This document shows, one piece after another, positions 45,580 to 52,324 of a stretch of 64,000 nt of DNA. The notes below the pieces were generated by a model. It saw only the letters and a list, made by a program, of their open reading frames with translations, made no database searches and was not told the DNA's origin. The translations under genes were made by a program, and so were the position numbers. The DNA is taken from NCBI GenBank assembly GCA_035541895.1, contig DATKMK010000013.1, positions 61,877-125,876 on the forward strand, written 5' to 3'. This stretch comes from DATKMK01 sp035541895 (lineage in GTDB: Bacteria > Desulfobacterota > Binatia > HRBIN30 > JACQVA1). How positions within the stretch are numbered: position 1 is the first letter of the stretch; each line of letters starts with the position of its first letter.

Positions 45580-45831
45580 ATGCGGTTTGAAAGAGTAGCG
45601 GCGGCAGTAGTTGGTTCCGTAGTGTTGGCAGCGATCACGATGGGCTGTGAGCCGAAGCCGGCGCAAATCGACCCCGCCCAGATGTCAAGGATCGAAGCGG
45701 CAGCCAGCAAGTCCGAAGCGGCGGCCAATAAGGCCGAGGCGGCGGCGAAGAGCGCGGCAGATGCGGCAGCCAAAGCCCAGGCGGCGGCTGACAAGGCCGA
45801 GGCGATTTTCAAGAAGCATATGAAGAAATAG
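45580..45831 (+). CDS. Lpp-like alanine-zipper lipoprotein, copy 1
   Basis: An 83-residue protein with GGAAGGAGG before ATG 45580. A signal sequence leads to Cys 23 (AAITMGCEPKPAQ), a lipobox that is unusual at the -3 and -2 positions. The mature part is a heptad-patterned Ala-rich helix (KSEAAANKAEAAAKSAADAA...) like Lpp/OprI. The C-terminus is HMKK, ending in Lys, the residue that links Braun lipoprotein covalently to peptidoglycan. It is 64 bp from a clear paralogue. A structural link between outer membrane and wall is the likely role. Confidence 0.85.
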   Translation: MRFERVAAAVVGSVVLAAITMGCEPKPAQIDPAQMSRIEAAASKSEAAANKAEAAAKSAADAAAKAQAAADKAEAIFKKHMKK

Positions 45832-45894
45832 TGCTTCCCCGCCCGTTGCGCGAGCCGGGTCGATTTCGCCGGGGGGAGCAAAGGGAGGTTACAC

Positions 45895-46140
45895 ATGCGG
45901 ATCCGTCCAACGTCACGCGTGCTGAGCGCGATTGGTGCTTCGCTCGTCCTGGCAACTGTGAGCGTGGGCTGCACGCCGCCGCCACCGGATATGACACCGG
46001 TGAACAATGCGATTAGCAAGTCCGAGGCAGCCGCAAACCGGGCCGAAGCTGCGGCCAAAGCGGCTGCGGATGCTGCCGCGAAGGCGCAGGCGGCTGCCGA
46101 CCGCGCGGTTGCCGCGTTCGAAAAGCACACGCACAAGTAG
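45895..46140 (+). CDS. Lpp-like alanine-zipper lipoprotein, copy 2
   Basis: An 81-residue paralogue of the preceding gene, sharing KSEAAANxAEAAAK and ADAAAKAQAAAD. Signal: SAIGASLVLATVSVGCTPPPPD with Cys 26. The Ala-zipper ends AFEKHTHK, again with a terminal Lys. A proline run right after the Cys differs from copy 1. The tandem pair lies between groEL and a strong bidirectional terminator, so all three may share a transcript. Confidence 0.85.
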   Translation: MRIRPTSRVLSAIGASLVLATVSVGCTPPPPDMTPVNNAISKSEAAANRAEAAAKAAADAAAKAQAAADRAVAAFEKHTHK

Positions 46141-46160
46141 AAACAGCAGGGATTTTCGAA

Positions 46161-46192
46161 AAAAAGGCGATCCAATCTGGATCGCCTTTTTT
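46161..46192. terminator. strong bidirectional intrinsic terminator
   Basis: AAAAA, then GGCGATCCA (46166-46174), loop ATC, TGGATCGCC (46178-46186) and TTTTTT. The 9-bp perfect stem is flanked by an A run and a T run, so it can stop transcription from both the lipoprotein genes and the convergent zinc dehydrogenase operon. Confidence 0.96.
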
Positions 46193-46209
46193 GCTTTTGG
46201 CGCGCTCGG

Positions 46210-47256
46210 TCAGTTCGGGAGCGGTGAGCCCTCGCCGATAACGAGCGTCTTGATCGCCGATTTATCCTCAGCCGCAACCCGATACGCCTCGCCGGCTTGA
46301 GCGAGCGGAAAACGGTGGGTGACGACGTGGGCGGCGCGCACGACGCCACCGGACAGCAGTTCGAGCGCCGCGCGGGTGTCGCGCGGACCGCACGAATAGC
46401 TCGGAACCAAGCGGAGTTCACGGAAATAGTAGTCGTGCGTCGAGAGCGAGAGACGGGCGTTCGGCTCGGTGCCCATGAATTGCACGACCGTGCCGCCGCG
46501 GGCGGCGCACGTCAAGGCCAATTCGATCGCGTCGACCGTCGCCGGTCCGGCGATGACGATCTCCGCGCCGTCTCCGCCGGTGGCCGACAACACCTGCTCG
46601 CGCACGTCGCCATTGCCCGCGTCGATCACGACGTCCGCTCCCAGTGCCCGCGCCCGGACGCAGCGAGCGGGAATCAGATCGGCGGCGAGAATCTGGCGCG
46701 CAGCGAAATGGCGAGCCAGGAGCACATGCAAGAGACCCATGACACCGAGGCCGATGATCAACACCGACGCGTCAGTCACATCGCCGGCGCGGTGCAATGA
46801 TTTGACCACGCACGCCAGCGGTTCGACCAGTGCGCCGGCGTCGTCTCCGAGGGAGTCCGGAAGCGGCAGCGTGTCGACGCGGAGGTTGCCGTCGGGAACA
46901 AGAAAATATTCGGCCATCCCGCCCGGAACGAGCCGGCTTCGTTTCCACGTGTCGCACTGCACGAACTCGCCGCGGCGGCAGGCGCGACAGGTGAGGCATG
47001 GCGCGTGGTGGTGGACGAAGACGCGTTGGCCGATCCGCCAGTGATGTTCAACTTCCTTGCCCAGATCGACGATCTCGCCGACCGGTTCGTGGCCGAAAAC
47101 CAGGGGTGCCTTCTTGCGGATGTACCATGGCACTACATCGCCGGAGCAGATCCCGCAGGCGCGCAGCCGTACGAGCGCGTCGCGCGGCCCGACGCTCGGC
47201 ACCGGCTCCTCCTCGATGCGCACATCGAGATAGTCGTAGAGGCGCGCGACTTTCAC
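46210..47256 (-). CDS. zinc-binding alcohol dehydrogenase (MDR) A
   Basis: A 348-residue medium-chain dehydrogenase. Catalytic zinc ligands appear in LRACGICSGDVVPWY and VFGHEPVGEIV; the structural zinc site is CLTCRACRRGEFVQC. The Rossmann motif is IGLGVMGLLHVLLA. It oxidises an alcohol with NAD(P)+. Together with gene B, two bases upstream in the same operon, it resembles the sorbitol/threonine/polyol dehydrogenase branch. The substrate is unknown. Unlike B, its catalytic domain starts directly (KVARLYDYLDVRIEE). Confidence 0.9.
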   Translation of the reverse strand: MKVARLYDYLDVRIEEEPVPSVGPRDALVRLRACGICSGDVVPWYIRKKAPLVFGHEPVGEIVDLGKEVEHHWRIGQRVFVHHHAPCLTCRACRRGEFVQCDTWKRSRLVPGGMAEYFLVPDGNLRVDTLPLPDSLGDDAGALVEPLACVVKSLHRAGDVTDASVLIIGLGVMGLLHVLLARHFAARQILAADLIPARCVRARALGADVVIDAGNGDVREQVLSATGGDGAEIVIAGPATVDAIELALTCAARGGTVVQFMGTEPNARLSLSTHDYYFRELRLVPSYSCGPRDTRAALELLSGGVVRAAHVVTHRFPLAQAGEAYRVAAEDKSAIKTLVIGEGSPLPN

Positions 47257-47258
47257 GA

Positions 47259-48350
47259 TTACGGGAGGATCGCGAACTTGATTCCCTCGCCGCGCTGGTG
47301 GCGCGCGAGCGCCTCAGACAGATCGGCGAGCGGAAATTCCCCGCTGATGAGTGCGGCGGTCTTGAGTTGGCCGCCGGTCAAGCGTTCATAGGCCATCCGA
47401 ACTGCGCGGGGAGTAAAGTGAAACGGGCTGAGGATGTGCAGTTCGTCGTAGTGGAAACGATGGGTGTCGAGTCGTACCACGGTGCCGGCCGGACAGCCGC
47501 CGAACATCACCACGGTTCCGCCACGCCGCGCCAAAGCCGGCGCGGCTTCCCAGACCTCGACTTGCCCAGTGCACTCGATGACAACGTCCGCACCTCGACC
47601 ATCGGTGAGATCGAGGACCGCCTCGCGCGCGAGCAGCGGTGGTTCGGTCAGCACCACGCTAGCGCCGGCGGCGCGGGCAAAGGCCGCACGGCGCTCGCCC
47701 CTGCCGATCACGACGATCTGCGCAACGCCGAGCGCGCGCAGAAACTGCACGTGTAGCAGGCTGATCGCACCGGCGCCGATGAGGACGACAGTGTCGTCCG
47801 GCCGGACGCGAATCTGCTGCATGCCGTGGACCACGCACGAGAGCGGTTCGAGCAACGCGGCGTCGGCAAACGGCAGCTCCGCTGGCTTCGGGTACAGGTT
47901 CGTCGTCACAACCCGAGCCGGAAGCTTGAGGTACTGAGCAAACGCGCCCCAGGCATAGTCGTTCCACAAATTGCCGCACAAGTTTTCCTGGCCCCGACGA
48001 CACACGTAGCACTCATCGCACGGCGCGCTGGGAACACCCATGACCGCATCGCCCTCGCGGAACCCCTTCACGTTTGAGCCGACCGCGGCGAGTTCGCCCG
48101 CGAACTCGTGACCGAGTGGGGAAGGGAGCTGCAGCTTGGGGTGCCCGCGCAGCAGCGATTTGACATCGGTGCCGCAGGTCAACGCCGCCCGCACCCGCAC
48201 GACGACTTCATCGGGCCCGGGCACCGGCCGGACAACGTCTTGCATCACCAGGTGGCCCGGCCTGACCAACACCTGCGCCTGCGCGGCGCCAATCCTCGGG
48301 TCCGCGCGGTGAGGGTGTGAATCGAACTGCATTGGCATACCCGTAGCCAT
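47259..48350 (-). CDS. zinc-binding alcohol dehydrogenase (MDR) B
   Basis: A 363-residue relative of gene A. It has the catalytic zinc region ALTCGTDVKSLLRGH and SPLGHEFAGELAAVG, structural zinc CDECYVCRRGQENLC and the cofactor motif IGAGAISLLHVQFLRALG. It ends with SEALARHQRGEGIKFAI. An N-terminal extension of ~20 residues precedes the fold; starts at 48350, 48338 or 48332 are possible. Two paralogous dehydrogenases two bases apart suggest two subunits, or two steps on related substrates. It is divergent from tatA. Confidence 0.9.
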   Translation of the reverse strand: MATGMPMQFDSHPHRADPRIGAAQAQVLVRPGHLVMQDVVRPVPGPDEVVVRVRAALTCGTDVKSLLRGHPKLQLPSPLGHEFAGELAAVGSNVKGFREGDAVMGVPSAPCDECYVCRRGQENLCGNLWNDYAWGAFAQYLKLPARVVTTNLYPKPAELPFADAALLEPLSCVVHGMQQIRVRPDDTVVLIGAGAISLLHVQFLRALGVAQIVVIGRGERRAAFARAAGASVVLTEPPLLAREAVLDLTDGRGADVVIECTGQVEVWEAAPALARRGGTVVMFGGCPAGTVVRLDTHRFHYDELHILSPFHFTPRAVRMAYERLTGGQLKTAALISGEFPLADLSEALARHQRGEGIKFAILP

Positions 48351-48439
48351 CGCCGATGCTCATTGTCAACACGGCGGCTAAGGCGGCGGAGTCGCGCCGG
48401 TCTGTGGCGAGTGCTACAGTGGCGCCTGGAGGATTCGTT

Positions 48440-48628
48440 ATGTTCGGCATCGGCGTTCCCGAACTGCTCGTGATACTAGTAGTCGCCCTGGTCATTTTCG
48501 GCCCCGGCAAGCTACCGGAAATCGGCAGCGCACTCGGCAAAGGTATCCGCGACTTCAAGAAGGCCTTCGAAGGCAAGGACGAAGAAGCGCCGAAGAAAAT
48601 CGACACTCCGGGCGGCGAATCGTCCTAG
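48440..48628 (+). CDS. tatA: Sec-independent translocase subunit TatA
   Basis: A 62-residue protein; ATG 48440 with GGAGG upstream. It shows the TatA/E pattern: FGIGVPELLVILVVALVIF (membrane helix), the hinge FGPGKLPEIGSALGKGI, then the amphipathic helix RDFKKAFEGKDEEA. It multimerises to form the Tat pore for folded proteins. tatB and tatC are not nearby. Confidence 0.93.
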   Translation: MFGIGVPELLVILVVALVIFGPGKLPEIGSALGKGIRDFKKAFEGKDEEAPKKIDTPGGESS

Positions 48629-48999
48629 CTCGCTTATCCCGCATCAAGTAGGTCACGACTGATCCGCTCTCGATCAGCGCTCGGGGTTCCGCCCCTTCCG
48701 CCGATTCCATCGCGACCAACTTAGGTCTGTATCGGAGAGTAGACACCGTCGCCGCCGCGAGTTGACACCGGCTGGCGGCGGCTGCCGATTGAAGCGCAGT
48801 CAGCCTGCTGCGTGTGAGTGGTACGCGCCTTGTAGCCTTGGCGAGCAGATCTGCTCGGCCAAAGCGCAACGGTGTTTCTCATGGCGAGGTGCGCGTTCCT
48901 TCGCGTGCGTGCGATCCACCCGGGTCGAGCGCCGCCCTTCGTAGACGCGGCCATCCTCGTCTCCGTGATGCCCACCCATTAATGCAAGGAGAAGCAAAT
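48629..48999. other. 371-bp intergenic stretch
   Basis: No supported gene. CTGATC-N7-GATCAG at 48659-48677 is a small possible hairpin after tatA. The AAGGAGA ribosome site for the next gene is at 48985-48991. Nothing else is recognised. Confidence 0.5.
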
Positions 49000-49746
49000 A
49001 TGGCGAACATTCAAGTTGCGGTGATCAACGCCAGCACGGTGTTGACCGACACCCAAGCAAAGGCCGTCGTCCCCGCACTGCAGACGCAGGTACGCCGGGA
49101 TTTCGCACCCGCCTGGGGGATTGACGCGGACCTCACCTTCGTCCCCAAGGGCGGCAAGCCCGCACCCGGCTCATGGTGGTTGGCGATCCTCGACAACTCG
49201 GATCAGGCTGGCGCGCTCGGCTACCATGACGTCACGAAGGACGGCTTGCCGTTGGGGAAGATTTTCGCCGGAAGCGATCTGGCGCTGGGAACCGAATGGA
49301 CAGTGACGGCCAGTCACGAACTCCTCGAAATGTTGGCCGATCCGGAAATCAACTTGACCGTCTTTGTCCAACCCAAAGCGAAAGGCGGGATCTTGTATGC
49401 CTACGAAGTCTGCGATGCCTGCGAAGCGGACAAGTTCGGCTACAAGGTCAACGGCGTGCTGGTGTCCGACTTCGTGTACCCGAGCTGGTTCGAGGCGTTT
49501 CGCAAGAAGGGAACGCAGTTCGACTACGGAAAGCACATCACCGTGCCCTTTCAGTTGCTAGCGGGCGGCTACATCGGCGCCTACGACGTCACGTCCGGGA
49601 GTGGCTGGCACCAGCTGACGGCCGCGGGTGAAGTCAACTTCCGCGCGCGCGCCAGCGTGGGTAGCCGGCGGGAGCGGCGCCGCACTCCCCGAGATGAGTG
49701 GTTGCGCAGCGAAGTCCGCAGCGGCATCAAACTGCGGGCGGCCTGA
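49000..49746 (+). CDS. unknown protein with SHELLEMLADP motif
   Basis: A 248-residue protein; ATG 49000 has AAGGAGA upstream. I do not recognise a named family. Visible features: an N-terminal strand-rich part (NIQVAVINASTVLTDTQAK), SWWLAILDNSDQAGALGYHD, then TASHELLEMLADPEI near residue 105. This HExxE-type site is followed by CDACEADKFGYKVNGVLV and a late SGSGWHQLTAAGE. A metal-binding or metalloprotease-like role is possible because H-E-x-x-E and a CDAC pair are present, but this is a guess. There is no signal peptide. The last ~30 residues are Arg-rich and may be non-conserved. Confidence 0.72.
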   Translation: MANIQVAVINASTVLTDTQAKAVVPALQTQVRRDFAPAWGIDADLTFVPKGGKPAPGSWWLAILDNSDQAGALGYHDVTKDGLPLGKIFAGSDLALGTEWTVTASHELLEMLADPEINLTVFVQPKAKGGILYAYEVCDACEADKFGYKVNGVLVSDFVYPSWFEAFRKKGTQFDYGKHITVPFQLLAGGYIGAYDVTSGSGWHQLTAAGEVNFRARASVGSRRERRRTPRDEWLRSEVRSGIKLRAA

Positions 49747-49914
49747 GTCTTCGACGACCGCACGCCGCAGTCCAAATTCCGGCTGTGCCGACTTTGTGCG
49801 GCTGCGTCCAGGTTGGGTCGGATCGAATCCGCGACCACCGTGGGCGCAGCCGCTCGGACCCTGTTCGCACACTCACTTGTCTGTCCGACGGAATCCCGAT
49901 AGTCCCAGACGGCG

Positions 49915-50781
49915 ATGAGTCGTCGGACGCCACGCAATCCCGCGGATCAGGTGCTGCGTGCCCGCCTGCGTGAGCCAGTCCAGTTTCCCGATCTCAGCGA
50001 ACGCCGTGCGCTCAAACTGTCCGCGGTGTTGCACTACGTTGCTCGCGCGCATTTCGGGTCGTGGCACCGGCGTTTCGGTGGACCCGACTTTCACCAGGTG
50101 ACCGGCATCTTCACCCCACTCTTCTTGGTCGAGGTGGAGACCACCGATCGACCGCTAGATCCGATGGTGCCGTTTCAGGTTCAGGGCGAGACGTTCCTGG
50201 CGAAAACGGTGGACGCTTCCGGTCGCATCGATCACCTCGTGCGCGAGGGCCGGCACGCGTTGCGATCCGCGGATGATGGTGCGCTGATCGCTCGAGCGCG
50301 TCTCATCAACGTGTTTACCCGTTACGACCCTGATCCCGCGCGGCGCCGCGTGATCGAGTTGCCACCGCAGCTTGGCTTGGGAAACGCACCCAGTCGTGTC
50401 ACCGACCTCCCCGACGTGGAGACGCTGGTGCCGGAGGGACGCTCTCCGGACTTCGTGGAAGACGACGCGCGCGTCTGGCACTACGGCCAAACCGACTCTA
50501 ATCGTCACGTCAACGGGATGGAGTATCTACGCGCGATGGAATGCCACGTCGCTGACGTATTGTGGCGCGCTGGACACGACTTGCGCCGGCTCTATTTCGC
50601 CCGGGCACGGATTATCTACCGGAAACCCTGCTTTCGCGGTGAGGGCTATCGGCGAGCGGCGTGGCTCCGTGGCGAAGCGCCACTTGTGGTGACCGGCGCA
50701 TTTTACAAGGACGGCGATGGGCCCCAGGCGCGTCCGGCGGTCGCGATTGAACTGACCGTCGCGCAGCATCCCGCCGAATAG
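49915..50781 (+). CDS. double-hotdog acyl-thioesterase-like protein
   Basis: A 288-residue protein. The C-terminal half has HYGQTDSNRHVNGMEYLRAM (about residue 190), a hotdog helix with the D-x-N-x-H-V-N signature of acyl-ACP/CoA thioesterases. The N-terminal half (HYVARAHFGSWHRRFGG, GIFTPLFLVEVETTDRPLD) looks like a second, degenerate hotdog. It may cleave or bind acyl-ACP or acyl-CoA. It is followed 16 bp later by the MetF-like gene. Confidence 0.75.
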   Translation: MSRRTPRNPADQVLRARLREPVQFPDLSERRALKLSAVLHYVARAHFGSWHRRFGGPDFHQVTGIFTPLFLVEVETTDRPLDPMVPFQVQGETFLAKTVDASGRIDHLVREGRHALRSADDGALIARARLINVFTRYDPDPARRRVIELPPQLGLGNAPSRVTDLPDVETLVPEGRSPDFVEDDARVWHYGQTDSNRHVNGMEYLRAMECHVADVLWRAGHDLRRLYFARARIIYRKPCFRGEGYRRAAWLRGEAPLVVTGAFYKDGDGPQARPAVAIELTVAQHPAE

Positions 50782-50797
50782 CGGCGATCCGGTCCGC

Positions 50798-51712
50798 ATG
50801 GCCTTGTTGAGCATCCTCGCCGCCAAGCGCGGCGCGCCCATCTTCACCGCCGAGATCAGTCCCCCCCGGCTGTATTTGGAGATCGATCGCATCGTCGGTA
50901 TCGCTCGGCGCTTGCGTGCGCTCGGACTCGACGCCATAGCGGTCACCAATTCGACCGGCGGGAGCTATAAGTTCAGTCCCTGGGCGATCGTAGACGACAT
51001 CCAGCGGACGATGGGGCACGTGCCGCTGATCATTCACCTCACGGCGCGCGACGAAGGCTCGGCTCGCAGCGTCTACTACCATCTGCACGAGATGTCGCTG
51101 AAAGGCGTCCGCGACGTGCTCATCATCCGCGGCGATCCATCGCCGGGCAACTCTAAGCTGCTCGACTCATACCGCTTCACGACCTCGGAGCTGGTGGAGA
51201 TGGTCGCGGGCTATCGCCGCGGGGTGTTGTTGGACGGCTCGGCGTGCGAGCCGCTGCCGACTCTCGACATTTTTGTCGCGGCGCACCCGGAGTTTCCGGA
51301 GCGTGCGCTGGCCAAGCACTTCGAGTTTCTGCGCCGGAAAATCGATCGCGGCGCCAACGGACTGATCGCCAACATCGTGACCGACGCCGACGCGTTCTTC
51401 CGCTACCGCGACCGCGCACAGTCGGCCGGAATCATGCAGCCCATCGTGCCCTCGCTGGTACCCCTCAACAGCTCGCGCCGTTGCGAGTTCCTCCAGCAGC
51501 GGCTACACATCCCGGTGCCCGCGGCAACCCTCGGGGCGCTGCGGGCGAGCGATCGGGAGTCGGCACATCGGTTCGCCCGCGACGATCTGATTCGGAAGCT
51601 CGATCGCTTGATCGCGGGCGGTGCGCCGGGAGCCAACTTCAACATCATCGTCCCGAGCGATGCCGACACCGTAGTCGAGAGTGTGAGCGCGTTTCGCGGC
51701 ACCGGTGCGTGA
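50798..51712 (+). CDS. methylenetetrahydrofolate reductase-like protein
   Basis: A 304-residue TIM-barrel protein of the MetF superfamily. It has APIFTAEISPPRL with the catalytic Glu, DAIAVTNSTGGSYKFSPWA, and GVRDVLIIRGDPSPGNSK, the flavin-site RGDP-type motif. The C-terminal part is a normal barrel end. It is not typical MetF in several positions, so it may use another pterin (folate relatives) or be a partner of an electron-transfer enzyme. The reaction expected is reduction of methylene-tetrahydrofolate or its reverse. Confidence 0.84.
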   Translation: MALLSILAAKRGAPIFTAEISPPRLYLEIDRIVGIARRLRALGLDAIAVTNSTGGSYKFSPWAIVDDIQRTMGHVPLIIHLTARDEGSARSVYYHLHEMSLKGVRDVLIIRGDPSPGNSKLLDSYRFTTSELVEMVAGYRRGVLLDGSACEPLPTLDIFVAAHPEFPERALAKHFEFLRRKIDRGANGLIANIVTDADAFFRYRDRAQSAGIMQPIVPSLVPLNSSRRCEFLQQRLHIPVPAATLGALRASDRESAHRFARDDLIRKLDRLIAGGAPGANFNIIVPSDADTVVESVSAFRGTGA

Positions 51713-51740
51713 CTACGACGGACACAGGAGGATCAGGCCG

Positions 51741-52151
51741 ATGGCGAACCGTTGGCTGTTGAAGACCGAACCTTCGACGTATTCGTTTGCGCAGTTGCAA
51801 CGCGACAAACGCACCGTGTGGGACGGGGTCAAGAACCCGATGGCCTTGAAGAATCTGCGCGAAATCGCGAAGGGCGATCAAATCTTCATCTATCACACCG
51901 GCGACGAGAAGGCCGTCGTCGGCGTCGCCACTGCGCTCGGGTCGGCGTACCCGGATCCTAAACACAGCGATCCCAAATTGGCGGTGGTGGATCTGGCGCC
52001 GGTCGCGGCACTGCCGCGACCGGTGTCCTTGGCAGAGATCAAGGCATCGACGAAGTTCGCCGGTTGGGCGCTGGTGCGACTGCCCCGGCTGTCGGTGATG
52101 CCGGTCTCGGCCGAGCACTGGGCGGAGGTCGAACGGCTGGGGCGCGGGTGA
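51741..52151 (+). CDS. EVE-domain protein
   Basis: A 136-residue EVE (PUA-like) protein: NRWLLKTEPSTYSFAQL, TVWDGVKNPMALKNLREI and GDQIFIYHTGDEKAVVGVA are the family signature. EVE domains bind modified bases in DNA or RNA, and some act in defence. This is a stand-alone version, as in many proteobacteria. The ATG at 51741 follows ACAGGAGGATCAG. Confidence 0.93.
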   Translation: MANRWLLKTEPSTYSFAQLQRDKRTVWDGVKNPMALKNLREIAKGDQIFIYHTGDEKAVVGVATALGSAYPDPKHSDPKLAVVDLAPVAALPRPVSLAEIKASTKFAGWALVRLPRLSVMPVSAEHWAEVERLGRG

Positions 52152-52324
52152 GCGCACCCGCAACTTTTCCGCGGATCGGGCGTTTCGACCCGCACACTGG
52201 CCCTTCACGGTATCCCCGTGCTATGACCTTGCCGACTTCGATTCGACCACCATGTGGTCCCCCAATTGTCCCCGTACCGCGACACTGACCGGCGACCGGT
52301 CCGTCTGTCGGAGCTGATCGACGC

